Assembly (NCBI RefSeq): GCF_019924045.1
Contig: NZ_JAHXBN010000018.1
Location: 124,001-188,000, forward strand
Length of the DNA stretch: 64,000 bases
Source of the DNA: Dyadobacter fermentans
GTDB taxonomy: Bacteria > Bacteroidota > Bacteroidia > Cytophagales > Spirosomataceae
Direction: 5' to 3'
Positions 24,757 to 34,187 of the stretch are shown here, piece after piece (positions within the stretch are counted from its first letter, which is position 1; every line of letters starts with the position of its first letter). Position numbers and translations under genes: made by a program. Below the pieces are notes generated by a model. It was not told where the DNA came from, ran no database searches, and saw only the letters and a list, made by a program, of their open reading frames with translations.

Positions 24757-24777
24757 AGCTTAAAGCTTAGAGCTTAG
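24757..24777. repeat. Heptamer repeat between susD-like and PPT genes
   Basis: Three head-to-tail 7-bp units, AGCTTAA-AGCTTAG-AGCTTAG, preceded by degenerate copies (GAGTTTAGAGTTGAG), lie in the 78-base gap. Slippage could alter the spacing between the two genes, but no promoter is evident nearby. Confidence 0.7.
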
Positions 24778-24811
24778 AGCCTAATTCATTGATTTAAAAC
24801 AACATAAAACC

Positions 24812-26512
24812 CTACCGATAGCCGGGGTTCTGCTCAAATCCGGCTCCGGTGTTGGCGTCGATCACCTTCTGTGGAATGGGCCAGTAACGGTTGAAGTCCT
24901 GGATGGTCGAGCCCGACGATGGGCCGTTCGGTACCGAGGGGACCGAATTGTACTTGCGCACCCTGTCCACGAGCCTGCCCATGCGGATGAGCGTACGCAG
25001 GCGGGGCTCTTCCACCACCAGTTCGCGGGAGCGTTCGTCGAGGATGAAGTCTTCGGTCACGTCGGCAGCGGCGATCAGTTTGGCTTTCGCTCGCGCACGG
25101 ACGACGTTCAGATCCGCGGCGGCCAGGGTTTTATCCCCTTTCCTGAAATGGGCCTCGGCACGCAGCAAGTACGTCTCCGCGACCCGCATCCGGCTGAAAT
25201 CCTTCACCGAATTACCGCTCAGGTTGTTGTTACCCATCGGCGTCCCCTCGATTTTGCGGATATAGGGATAATACTGTCGCAAAGTATCCAGCATAAATTT
25301 GGTCGGCGTGCCGTCGGATTTGGTCGTATAAAGCTGGCCGTCTGCGCCTCGTTTGGTGAGGATCGGTTTACCGAAATACTCCTTGTCGGCCGCATTGTTG
25401 TAATAATAGGTCCTGCGGATGTTATAGACTGAATTGCGGATATCGTTTGGGTCGAGCTTCCAAATGTCGTATTTGATGTAGTTCGTCGGTGAATTTACGC
25501 CGATACCACGCCCAAGACTGTCCGACGGCAGGTTAGCGCTGCCATTGGGAGACTGGATTTTGTCATATTCCGGCCCCCAGTAACGGATGCTTATATTGGC
25601 CAGCGTCGCCGTGGAATAGCCGCCGGGCGTGAAGTTCTCAAACTGCCAGGCCCACATAACCTCCTTGTTACCCGACGATTTATTGATCTGCCCGTCAGCA
25701 AAAATATCGGAAAACACGTCTCCCGGCCGCGCGCTTGCCTTTCCGAACCGCTGGGTCATCAGCTGGTAATCACCGGCTTCCTTACTGATCACCTTCGTAG
25801 CCACCGCAATGGATTTATCATAGTAGGAATTATCTTTCTTTTCCATACCTAATGAAATATAAACCTCGCTCAGCAAATGAAAAGCCGCCGCCCGGGGGAT
25901 TCTCCCATCCGGCACCTCCATGGCCAGCAAAGCCGAAGCCGCTTCCAGATCCTGCGCAACAAATTCCAGGACTTCCACGCGTGAGCTGCGCACGAAATCG
26001 AACTTCGGCTCGACGATCCGCTCTTTTACAATAGGCACCCCTCCATACACATTAGCCAGGAAGTTGTAGGTATAAGCCCTGAAAAACAACGCCTGCCCTT
26101 TAATATTGGCCCGGGCGGCATCGGCTATTTTCAGGCTCGGGTCGTCGATATTGTCCAGGATAAGGTTCGCCCGAACGATCATTTGCTTAAATGCCCAATC
26201 CCAGTAAATAATGGTCGCTTCCAGGTTGGAGTTCAACAGGCTGTAATCCTTGTTACCGCGCGAATCATTCCGGCCCCATTGGCTTTGGTCGGTACCGACG
26301 GTCATGTATTCAAAATTGTTGGAAGCAATGCTATGCTCCTGCCGGGCGCCTTCATAGAGCGACACCACCGCGGCATCATAGCCCGCTTCGTTGACAAGCA
26401 GGTTTTCCGGGCTGAAACGGTCCAGCGGTACTTCGTCGAGGTATGACTCCTCACAGGCAGTAGTCAACCCGAGCGCGCACAGGGTGAGTAAAAAGGTAAT
26501 GTATCTTTTCAT
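24812..26512 (-). CDS. RagB/SusD-family nutrient-binding lipoprotein
   Basis: The 566-residue protein has a lipoprotein signal with Cys20 (GLTTAC) and the SusD N-terminal region (YLDEVPLDRFSPENLL). TPR-like helices follow (ALFFRAYTYNFLANVYGGVPIV), and the conserved C-terminal pattern of the family is present (LRAEAHFRKGDK, ERSRELVVEEPRL, YWPIPQKVIDAN, QNPGY). It would sit on the cell surface as the lid of the SusC-type transporter encoded 12 bases upstream. No glycoside hydrolase or polysaccharide lyase is present in the locus, so the ligand may not need depolymerisation outside the cell. Confidence 0.96.
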   Translation of the reverse strand: MKRYITFLLTLCALGLTTACEESYLDEVPLDRFSPENLLVNEAGYDAAVVSLYEGARQEHSIASNNFEYMTVGTDQSQWGRNDSRGNKDYSLLNSNLEATIIYWDWAFKQMIVRANLILDNIDDPSLKIADAARANIKGQALFFRAYTYNFLANVYGGVPIVKERIVEPKFDFVRSSRVEVLEFVAQDLEAASALLAMEVPDGRIPRAAAFHLLSEVYISLGMEKKDNSYYDKSIAVATKVISKEAGDYQLMTQRFGKASARPGDVFSDIFADGQINKSSGNKEVMWAWQFENFTPGGYSTATLANISIRYWGPEYDKIQSPNGSANLPSDSLGRGIGVNSPTNYIKYDIWKLDPNDIRNSVYNIRRTYYYNNAADKEYFGKPILTKRGADGQLYTTKSDGTPTKFMLDTLRQYYPYIRKIEGTPMGNNNLSGNSVKDFSRMRVAETYLLRAEAHFRKGDKTLAAADLNVVRARAKAKLIAAADVTEDFILDERSRELVVEEPRLRTLIRMGRLVDRVRKYNSVPSVPNGPSSGSTIQDFNRYWPIPQKVIDANTGAGFEQNPGYR

Positions 26513-26524
26513 AATCGGTCAGGT

Positions 26525-29500
26525 TTAAAAAGAAATATTGAGCCCTGCAATGAATGTTTTGAGCAACGGGCCATTCTCCTTCGGGTCTCTGCCGCCGGCA
26601 CCGAATTCGGGGTCCCAGCCTTGCCATTTGGTCCAGGTAGCCAGGTTTTTCGCGCTCGCGTACACTTGCAATGAGCCTATTTTCACCGCTTTCAAGAGCT
26701 TTTCGGGAATATTATAGGATAGCGAAACGTCTTGCAGGCGCGCAAAAGTCCGGCTTTCGTAAAAACCATAGCCGAGAGGATTGCGGTAGTTGATCCTGGG
26801 CCGCGTGTTAATCGGGTTTGCCGGCGTCCAGTAGGCAACGTCCAGGAAATTGGCCTGATCATAGAAATTTGTTCCCGGGTTCAGCATGTCCATTCTGGTA
26901 TAGCCGCCCTGGCGGATATTGAAAGCCGCCGACAAGCTCAGCCCCTTGTAGCTCCACACATTGGTAATGCCTAAGTTAAACTTCGGCTGCGCATTGCTAA
27001 TTACGGCCCGGTCATGCGGGGTGATCTTCCCGTCGGGTACGCCCTCCGGACCGCTGATATCCCTGAAACGGATGTCACCGGGTTTTGCGCCCGGAATCAG
27101 GCTCAGGTCGTCGCCGGTTTGGAAAATACCATCAAAAACATAATCGTAGTTACTCAGCAGCGGATGCCCGATGAACCAGCCGCTCGCAATGTCGTCGTCC
27201 TCGCGGCCATCGTTGTTCACATCGCGGCCGGTCAGTTTCACGATTTTATTCCGGTTAAAAGAAAAGGCGATGCTGGTATTCCAGGCAAATCCTCCGCGCT
27301 GGATATTGGTCGTTTTCAGGTCTATTTCCAAACCGCGGTTTTTAGTCTGGCCAACATTCCGCAGGAACTCTTCAAAGCCGTTGGTATTAGGAATCGCCTG
27401 TTTGAGCAGCAGGTCGTAAGTCCGCGTCCAGTAGTAGTTCACCGAAGCGGTGACCCGGCTGTTGAACGCCTGCACGTCGGCCCCGATATTCGTACTCTCC
27501 GAAGTCTCCCAACCCAGGTGTGGGTTAGCAAGACTGCTGGGGCTCAACCCCACCGACGTGGTGCCGCCATCGCCAAACACGTAGTTTTTCTGCTCCACCT
27601 GGCTCAGAGAGGAATATTCGGCCACGCCGCGATTCCCGTTCCGGCCCCAGGAACCCCGTATTTTCAGAAAATTTATTTCTTTTAAATCCCGCATAAACGC
27701 CTCCTCCGTTACATTCCAGCTCAACGCAGCCGCCGGAAACACTCCGAACTTGTTCCCCGCTCCGAAAGCCGAAAAACCATCCCGGCGCATGCTCACTGTG
27801 GCCAGGTACTTGCCCGCGACGGAATATCCCACCCTGGCCATGCTCGAAAGCTGGCGGTTTTTAATGGCCCCCGCATCGATATTAAACCCCTCCCCGATTT
27901 CCAATGCATTGTAGCCCAACGCATCGTTGAAAATGTTCTGACTCGAAAGCTGCGAAAACTCTTCTTTCTGCTCATAGGCGCCGTAAAGCAACGTCACGTC
28001 GAGACTCTGGCGCGGTGTGATCTGCTGTTTGTAGCTGATGATGTTTTCTATCGTAATGTTCTGCTTTTCGCCGTGGCGCTTGGAGCCGGAGCCGAGCCGG
28101 TTCAGGGGTTCGTACGATGGGTTGTACTTAAATTCCTTGGAATCGGTGCGGGTGTAGGCCGCATTCAATTTATAGGAAAGGCCTTTCCAGATGCGTACGT
28201 CGGCAAAACCATTGGCAAACAATGCATTGGTGATCGATTTCCGGTCATTCAATGCGTAACCGATCAGCGGATTGGCTACCAGACCAATATCCTGGGGCAA
28301 CGGACGGGGCGACTTCCCGTCGGCCAGAAAAAGGCTGGCATACGGGCTCAGGTAGGTCGTTGCCACGAGGTCCGCGCGCACACCCGAGTCGTCGCGCGAG
28401 GTAAAGCCGGAGTTCACGCCCAGTTTCAGCCAGTCGGTAGCATCTACCGAAAGATTGAGTCTGCTGGAAATCCGGCTGAAATTATCCCCTTTCACCGGCG
28501 ACTTCGCTTTCAGGTAACCGCCGGAAAAGAAGTAGCTCGTGCGGTCGGTTTTGCCCGACACGCTCAGTTCATAATTCGACATCGGTGCCGATTGTTTGAT
28601 TTCCTCAAAAGGCTTGATCGAGCGTCCCGCAGCCATGTTCTCCAACTCCACCGGCTGGAACGGCACCGCTCCGCCGTCCGCTATTTCGGCGTCCTTGCGT
28701 GCGGCCAGGTACTGTTCCGCATTCAGGAGTTTAGGTAAAAATGCATAGTCGGAAGCACCTGCATAGGTATTGAACGAAAACACCGGCTTGCCCGACTTCC
28801 CCCGCTTGGTGGTGATCTCGATCACGCCATTCGCAGCCAGCGAGCCATAAATGGCCGTCGAACTGGCATCTTTCAGCACGTCTATCGACTCGATATCGCT
28901 CGGATTGATATCGGCCAGGCTCCCGCCGGCATAAATTATACCGTCCAGGACAATGAGCGGCGCCGTGCTTGCCGAAATAGAGTTGGTACCCCGGATCTTG
29001 ATCGCTCCTACCTGCCCGGGCCGGCCGTTGTCGGTCACTTGTACCCCCGCCGTGGTTCCCCGCAGCATCTGGGATGCATTGGTATTGGGTTGCAGTCGCG
29101 TTTGCTCCACATTCACACTCGCGATGGCACCCGTCAGGTCGCGCTTTTTAACGGTGCCATACCCTACCACCACCACTTCCTCCAATGCTTTGGTATCGGG
29201 TTTCAAAACCACATTCAGCTGCGTCCGCGAGCCGATCTGCACCTCTTGCGGCAGGTATCCCACAAACGAAAACACGAGCAAGTCGGCTTCCTGCGGAATT
29301 TCCAGGTCAAACTTTCCGTCCACGTCGGTCACCGTTCCCGATTGCGTGCCTTTTATAACTACACTCACACCGGGCAGCCCGGCGCCGGCCTCGTCGGTTA
29401 CCGTCCCTTCCACGCGGCGTTCCTGCGCACGCATGGGCGAGGCCCCGGAACTGTGCTCAGGCGCGATACTCCCCGTTTTTTGCTCCGGCTCCGCCCGTGA

Positions 29501-29845
29501 AAGGATGATCTGCCTTCCTGCAACCACATAGCGCACCTGCACGGGTTTCAGGATCAGGTCCAGCACCTCGCCCAAACTTCGGTTGTCGGCATTTAATGTG
29601 ACCCGCTGCTGCACGGGCACCACCTGCGGGCTGTACGAGAACTTGATCTCCGCCTGTTTCTCGATCAGGTGCAATACCGATTTGAGGCTTTTTCCTTGAA
29701 CGGTAATGGATATACTTCGATTAAGCAGCTCCTGCCCTGCGGCACTACGCGCCCAGGAGAGATGGATCATTCCAAGCACCAGCAGCACAGGTCCCACGGT
29801 GCTCCTCATGCATTTGAATGCATAACGTGCGGCAAGTTTTTTCAT
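26525..29845 (-). CDS. SusC/RagA-type TonB-linked outer-membrane transporter with STN domain
   Basis: The 1106-residue protein has a signal peptide, then a secretin/TonB N-terminal (STN) domain (about 40-115; SISITVQGKSLKSVLHLI). A carboxypeptidase-regulatory-like domain follows (about 145-225; VEGTVTDEAGAGLPGVSVVIKG). The TonB-box/plug region starts with LEEVVVVGYGTVKKRDLTGA. The beta-barrel ends in aromatic GLNISF. The STN domain is the hallmark of transporters that signal through FecR to an ECF sigma factor, and those two genes lie directly upstream. The transported ligand is unknown; the two exported pyruvyl-transferase-like proteins downstream hint at an acidic or pyruvylated glycan. Confidence 0.97.
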   Translation of the reverse strand: MKKLAARYAFKCMRSTVGPVLLVLGMIHLSWARSAAGQELLNRSISITVQGKSLKSVLHLIEKQAEIKFSYSPQVVPVQQRVTLNADNRSLGEVLDLILKPVQVRYVVAGRQIILSRAEPEQKTGSIAPEHSSGASPMRAQERRVEGTVTDEAGAGLPGVSVVIKGTQSGTVTDVDGKFDLEIPQEADLLVFSFVGYLPQEVQIGSRTQLNVVLKPDTKALEEVVVVGYGTVKKRDLTGAIASVNVEQTRLQPNTNASQMLRGTTAGVQVTDNGRPGQVGAIKIRGTNSISASTAPLIVLDGIIYAGGSLADINPSDIESIDVLKDASSTAIYGSLAANGVIEITTKRGKSGKPVFSFNTYAGASDYAFLPKLLNAEQYLAARKDAEIADGGAVPFQPVELENMAAGRSIKPFEEIKQSAPMSNYELSVSGKTDRTSYFFSGGYLKAKSPVKGDNFSRISSRLNLSVDATDWLKLGVNSGFTSRDDSGVRADLVATTYLSPYASLFLADGKSPRPLPQDIGLVANPLIGYALNDRKSITNALFANGFADVRIWKGLSYKLNAAYTRTDSKEFKYNPSYEPLNRLGSGSKRHGEKQNITIENIISYKQQITPRQSLDVTLLYGAYEQKEEFSQLSSQNIFNDALGYNALEIGEGFNIDAGAIKNRQLSSMARVGYSVAGKYLATVSMRRDGFSAFGAGNKFGVFPAAALSWNVTEEAFMRDLKEINFLKIRGSWGRNGNRGVAEYSSLSQVEQKNYVFGDGGTTSVGLSPSSLANPHLGWETSESTNIGADVQAFNSRVTASVNYYWTRTYDLLLKQAIPNTNGFEEFLRNVGQTKNRGLEIDLKTTNIQRGGFAWNTSIAFSFNRNKIVKLTGRDVNNDGREDDDIASGWFIGHPLLSNYDYVFDGIFQTGDDLSLIPGAKPGDIRFRDISGPEGVPDGKITPHDRAVISNAQPKFNLGITNVWSYKGLSLSAAFNIRQGGYTRMDMLNPGTNFYDQANFLDVAYWTPANPINTRPRINYRNPLGYGFYESRTFARLQDVSLSYNIPEKLLKAVKIGSLQVYASAKNLATWTKWQGWDPEFGAGGRDPKENGPLLKTFIAGLNISF

Positions 29846-29907
29846 AAGAAATAGTTTAGCTGTCCCGCAGCACGGCGGGAGATTTGAAATACACTAAGAT
29901 TCACCAG

Positions 29908-31005
29908 TTACCGGCACTCGCCTCCATGAATGACTACCTGGCCGTCGAGCTTCTGGTAGTCCGCATTGATGGTCGTACAAATGACCCGCAACTTCTCTTC
30001 AAAAGTTTCGGTTTTAAGCGAAGCGCTGAGCTCACAATTTTTTAACTGTTCCTTGTTGTAAAGAATGGAAATACCATACGCCTCTTCCACATCGCGGATT
30101 ACCTCACTTACCGGCACGGCGTCGTATTCGAAGGAAGGCACTTGTCTGGTCGTGCCGATCACTTTTGGCTCCGGAACGATCGACTTGCTGAACTCCTCGG
30201 CCTGTCGTGAGAATACTGCCTGCTGATTGGGCAGTAACAGTAACCCGCTCGCCGAGCGCGATTTCCCCTTTTCAACAACCCCATTATCCTTCGAAACCGA
30301 GACCTGGCCGGACGAGACATTCACCAGCACCTTGGCCTCGGCATCGAATGCCCGCACCGTAAACTGCGTACCCAGCACGCGGGTCACCACCTCATTGGCA
30401 TACACCAGAAAAGGCTTCCGAACGTCACGCATAACTTTGAAATCTGCCTCTCCGGAGAGGTAGACTTCCCGCGCAGCAGCATCGAACGAGGGTTTGAAGC
30501 TGATCCTGCTGCCCGGTGCGAGTTTCACTATGGAGCTGTCGGGAAGTACGATTGTTTCGACCGCTTTACTTTGGTTGGCGCGCTCGGTATATGCGCCGTG
30601 TACCTCGCCCACTCGGGTGGCATAGTAGGTTTGTGAGCCCGGCCTGCTGAGCCACCAATAGGCAAGCAGGCCGCTCAAAAACAGGAGTACCGCCGCCGCA
30701 ACCCATCGGGAATAACCTATGCGGTGCATCGGCGCATGCTGCCGGCGGTTCGTTTCCCTGATCCTCGCCAGGAGGGCCTCGATCGCCTCGTCGGAAATGA
30801 TGTTTTCGGCATATTCGCTGAGTCCCTGCCGGATGGATTCCAGCAAGTACACCGCCCTGTTCCATTCCGCCAGATTAGGCGGGTTGCCGGCCAGCCACGC
30901 GTCCCACAGCTGCGCCGTTTCCGGAGTAGGCTCCAACTGATGACCGACGAACTCGTCCGAGAGCAGAAAATCGGCAGTAACGTAATTATCCAGTGAATGG
31001 TCCAA
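29908..31005 (-). CDS. FecR-family anti-sigma factor
   Basis: The 365-residue protein has a cytoplasmic N-terminal part (about 1-98), one transmembrane helix (about 100-119, WVAAAVLLFLSGLLAYWWL), the periplasmic FecR domain (YYATRVGEVHGAY, VLPDSSIVKLAPGSRISF, VYLSGEADFKV, FLVYANEVVTRVLGTQFTV) and a C-terminal DUF4974-like domain (FEYDAVPVSEVIRDVEEAYG). It should hold the ECF sigma factor until the STN domain of the SusC partner reports ligand. The sigma gene ends 59 bases upstream and the SusC gene starts 62 bases downstream. Confidence 0.95.
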   Translation of the reverse strand: MDHSLDNYVTADFLLSDEFVGHQLEPTPETAQLWDAWLAGNPPNLAEWNRAVYLLESIRQGLSEYAENIISDEAIEALLARIRETNRRQHAPMHRIGYSRWVAAAVLLFLSGLLAYWWLSRPGSQTYYATRVGEVHGAYTERANQSKAVETIVLPDSSIVKLAPGSRISFKPSFDAAAREVYLSGEADFKVMRDVRKPFLVYANEVVTRVLGTQFTVRAFDAEAKVLVNVSSGQVSVSKDNGVVEKGKSRSASGLLLLPNQQAVFSRQAEEFSKSIVPEPKVIGTTRQVPSFEYDAVPVSEVIRDVEEAYGISILYNKEQLKNCELSASLKTETFEEKLRVICTTINADYQKLDGQVVIHGGECR

Positions 31006-31064
31006 GGTACAATGCTTTGTGCTGGTTCATACATAGATGACGGAACCCACAAAAAGTACTCAGT

Positions 31065-31709
31065 TTAACCCAAAAAAATATTAAAAAAGTGAAGAACAGG
31101 AAGGATAATCCAGCCGCGAAGCTTCTCAATGGCCCGAAATACGAGGTTTTTGGCTGATTGGGTATTCATTTGCAGGATCTCGGCGATCTGGCTGTAATTC
31201 AGGTTTTCGATAAAACGCAGCTTGATCGCCTCCTGCTGGCGTTGCGGCAGCTTGGCGATCAGCACATTCAGCTTGTCTTGCCGCGACACGGCCATATCGA
31301 GCTCTTCCAGTATTTCAAAATCATCGGGATCGAAGATCTCCGCATCGATTTCCGACAGGGAGGTAAAGGGCCGTTCCTTGCGTTCCAGCAAATGTATGAT
31401 GCGGGTTTTCAGCGCTTTAAGCAGATAATATTTCACATGCACCGGAACCGAAAGCCGCTCGCGTTTGATCCACATTTCCGTAAAAACATCATGGATACAG
31501 TCCATCACAAATGCATCGGAGGCAGCTACCAGGCTGGATCCGTAACGGTACATATCCTTGATATAAAGGCGATAAAGTTTTGTATAGGCTTCTTCATCGC
31601 CATCCTGAAACATTTTCCAGAGCTCTTGTTCGGTTAATTCAGGCAACGCGGATGGTTGGGTTAGATTGAAAGCTTGGGCCGGCCAGACGCGAGCCTGCCA
31701 GTTCTGCAT
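31065..31709 (-). CDS. ECF RNA polymerase sigma factor
   Basis: About 214 residues from ATG 31709; an earlier in-frame ATG at 31766 would add a basic leader of no similarity. Region 2 is recognisable as LYRLYIKDMYRYGSSLV and CIHDVFTEMWIKRERL. Region 4 has the helix-turn-helix LPQRQQEAIKLRFIENLNYSQIAEIL followed by AKNLVFRAIEKLR. It fits the FecI-like Bacteroidota sigma factors that drive SusC/D loci. It is first of six co-directional genes down to 22169. The other strand begins a Crp-family gene 252 bases away. Confidence 0.94.
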   Translation of the reverse strand: MQNWQARVWPAQAFNLTQPSALPELTEQELWKMFQDGDEEAYTKLYRLYIKDMYRYGSSLVAASDAFVMDCIHDVFTEMWIKRERLSVPVHVKYYLLKALKTRIIHLLERKERPFTSLSEIDAEIFDPDDFEILEELDMAVSRQDKLNVLIAKLPQRQQEAIKLRFIENLNYSQIAEILQMNTQSAKNLVFRAIEKLRGWIILPVLHFFNIFLG

Positions 31710-31961
31710 TAAGAGACGGCGGATTCCCCTATTTACTCTGACCGACCGGCACCTCTCTTTACCCACCCCGGTAGTCGGTATCTGTCAGAATAATGTCTCC
31801 GCATTGCCCACAAAGTCGCTGAGGAGATTTCAGGCGGCTTTTATTTTAACCAAAGTGAAAATCTTGTCGGGCAGCTTATCCGTAATTTGCAGCGTTTTGC
31901 CCCTCATGTCGATTCGAGGAATGCAAAACGTTACTTTATTGCCCAGCCAACTGTTCCGGTT

Positions 31962-32549
31962 ATGTTAGAGAAAAACGAGATCGTCGCCCGCCATTTAAGG
32001 AAGTTTGATGCATTGACAGATAAAGATATTGCCGAGAGTCAGCCTTTCTGGAAACCGCGCAAGATCAGAAAAGGCGATTTCTTTAATATGCAAAGCATGG
32101 TTTGCAATGACCTTGGCCTTGTGGTGAAAGGAATTTTCAGAATATATTACCGTGATCCACAGACAGACAGAGACAAGAATCTCTTCTTTTTCTCGGAAAA
32201 TCAGTTTGTGGTTTCATTCAGAAGCTTCATTTCCCGCAATCCCTGCTGGTATTTCATAGAGGCCATGGAAGATTCGGAAATTGTATTTATTTCCTACAAA
32301 GATCTCAATGGCCTCTACGAAACGAACCCCAATTGGGGAAAATTCGGAAGATTGCTCGCGGAACTGTTTTTTTCCTATGCGCAGACCCGTACGGAGGAAT
32401 TTATGTTTTTTTCCCACGAGGAGCGCTATCTGAGGCTATTGGAAGAGCATCCCAACATCGTCGAGCGGATCCCGGCGTACCATATTTCATCCTACCTCGG
32501 CATTACCAACCCCTCGCTCAGCCGCATTAGAAAACGTGTAAAGAGGTGA
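31962..32549 (+). CDS. Crp/Fnr-family transcriptional regulator
   Basis: The 195-residue form starts at ATG 31962 (MLEKNEIVARHL); the in-frame extension upstream has no family similarity. The cNMP-binding-type barrel spans about 30-115 (IRKGDFFNMQSMVCNDLGLVVKGIFRIYY) and the helix-turn-helix is at the end (AYHISSYLGITNPSLSRIRKRV). Its recognition helix (NPSLSRIRK) differs from the RETLSR of the regulator at 18774, so it probably reads a different site. It is divergent from the ECF sigma gene and convergent with a membrane-protein gene 22 bases away. Confidence 0.9.
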   Translation: MLEKNEIVARHLRKFDALTDKDIAESQPFWKPRKIRKGDFFNMQSMVCNDLGLVVKGIFRIYYRDPQTDRDKNLFFFSENQFVVSFRSFISRNPCWYFIEAMEDSEIVFISYKDLNGLYETNPNWGKFGRLLAELFFSYAQTRTEEFMFFSHEERYLRLLEEHPNIVERIPAYHISSYLGITNPSLSRIRKRVKR

Positions 32550-32571
32550 TGAACGGGAATGCAATATCCAT

Positions 32572-33168
32572 TCATTCGGTGGCAATGTGCGTAGGCGTTT
32601 TCGCGAGGCGAAATGCGGAGAGCAAGTAGTAAAACGCCCCGAAAGCGGCATAGCCGGCCAGGCTGGTGATACCCATCGTAGGATCGTGCGCGAGCGCGAT
32701 AAAGGAAATGCCGCCGGCCACGGACTGCCCCCCGCTGATAATCATCGGCCATTGCCCGCCCAGCGATTTCCGCCGACGTACCCCGAGTACGAGTTGGATC
32801 GCTCCTGTGAGGATTGCCCAAAAGCCAAATACCACCAGCGTTTCAGGAATGCCTCGTTGCAACGCAATACCGACGGCGATCGTGGTGATGACACTGATCC
32901 CAGCATTTACGTATTGAGGCGCTTTTGAAACACTGCTCCGGTTGGCGCGAATATCCAGCAAAGTCCCCACCACGTCCCACGCCGGGTAAACGATCAGCAG
33001 GAAAGTCGCGATGCCTGCGGATGATCGAGCAAAAAGAACGACAAGCGTTACCCAAATGACCGAAAAGGCCGCGCGAATAAAGTAGAGACTGCGTAATGAC
33101 CTGGCAGTTGTAACAGACTGACTGTCTGCGAATGCCCGGGAATGAATTGGAGCTGACATAATCTTCAT
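32572..33168 (-). CDS. Multi-spanning membrane protein, DUF308-like
   Basis: The 198-residue protein has about six hydrophobic segments (for example FIRAAFSVIWVTLVVLFA, FWAILTGAIQLVLGV, GYAAFGAFYYLLSAF). Repeated pairs of helices separated by a basic loop (GVRRRKSLGG) resemble the HdeD/DUF308 group. No catalytic motif is visible. An alternative start is the second Met three codons later. It converges on the Crp-family gene at 31962, and its upstream side faces an exported hypothetical gene on the same strand 83 bases away. Function is unknown. Confidence 0.65.
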   Translation of the reverse strand: MKIMSAPIHSRAFADSQSVTTARSLRSLYFIRAAFSVIWVTLVVLFARSSAGIATFLLIVYPAWDVVGTLLDIRANRSSVSKAPQYVNAGISVITTIAVGIALQRGIPETLVVFGFWAILTGAIQLVLGVRRRKSLGGQWPMIISGGQSVAGGISFIALAHDPTMGITSLAGYAAFGAFYYLLSAFRLAKTPTHIATE

Positions 33169-33251
33169 ATTTAAGTGTTTTGCTGCTCCAAAATTGTGCG
33201 GTTGGGTTAAGTAAAATTTTCACCTAAGTTAAAATGCGTGAAATTTTTCAA

Positions 33252-33926
33252 TCATCGCTTTGCTATGACAGGATCGACCTTATAGGAACTGCCCCGCTGT
33301 TCTCTGCGGATATTGTAGACAAAACGCTTTTCATCGATCGTAAGAATTACCTTGGCGGTGTCGCCGATCACCGGGGAAATATCGAAGTACCTCCTGTACT
33401 GGCCATGGCTCGTAAACTCCTGGTAAACAATCTTGTCGCGGTAATCGGCTATCTCGATCTTGTACCTCAGACTTTGAGGGTTATTAACAGCCAGCCGGAC
33501 CTTCCCCGCAGAATTAATGGTAACATGAAACTGATAGGAGGCCTTCATTACGTCACCCTCCTGCAATGCCATCGCCGGCGGCAGGGCCTTCCTGACAGGT
33601 TCTGCGGGTAGTTCTTCGGTTTTCAGCCTCGTAATAATGAGTTGATTCGCCGAAATGTCTGCCAGCAGCCTGTTGAGTCGCCTTTGGTTTCGTTTGTTTT
33701 GCCTGATCCATTTTTCAGGTACGTCTTCCTGGTACAGCAGTGCATGATCTTTGCTGAAAAACTGCACGCGTGTAGTCCGCGACCTGGCATCGGTGAATAC
33801 ACGCCAATATGAGCCGGATGAATCGGTCTCTGCACTCAGATAGCTCTGAGGTGCCGATTGCGCCTGTGCATATGCTCCAAAATACGGCGATTGGAGGAGC
33901 AGAAATGAAAGGAGTAAGTTTCGCAT
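33252..33926 (-). CDS. Exported hypothetical protein
   Basis: The ATG at 33926 gives 224 residues with a signal peptide ending AYAQAQS; an in-frame ATG 129 bases upstream would bury it. I do not recognise the family. The mature part has an N-terminal beta-rich stretch (SGSYWRVFTDARSRTTRVQFF), a basic helix (KWIRQNKRNQRRLNRLL) and a C-terminal beta-sandwich-like half (QFHVTINSAGKVRLAVNN, IADYRDKIVYQEF). It is probably periplasmic. The gene diverges from the LytS/LytTR pair with a 261-base gap, so the two-component system may control it. Confidence 0.7.
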   Translation of the reverse strand: MRNLLLSFLLLQSPYFGAYAQAQSAPQSYLSAETDSSGSYWRVFTDARSRTTRVQFFSKDHALLYQEDVPEKWIRQNKRNQRRLNRLLADISANQLIITRLKTEELPAEPVRKALPPAMALQEGDVMKASYQFHVTINSAGKVRLAVNNPQSLRYKIEIADYRDKIVYQEFTSHGQYRRYFDISPVIGDTAKVILTIDEKRFVYNIRREQRGSSYKVDPVIAKR

Positions 33927-34187
33927 GACGTTGTCAATGAGTTGGTTGAACTGATTCAGGAAGCGAATAAGCGCAACATTTTCCTGGCAAACCGGGATTT
34001 TAGACGTACGACATCGTCCGGCACCTACACCACAGAAAACGGCACGGCAGCACATGAAGAAAGCCCATCAGCCTGTCAACCGGGTTCGGCGTGCGTTTGG
34101 GAGGTAAATTGTGTCGTTGGGCGAAAGATTGGACGTCGAAACCATTGAATCTTTATTTTTAGGTTTCGAAGGTCCAAATCCGAAGTA

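Noticed and set aside
22169..31709. Calling the SusC/D region a classical polysaccharide utilisation locus
   Set aside because: No glycoside hydrolase, lyase or sulfatase is encoded in it, so degradation of a polysaccharide is not supported.
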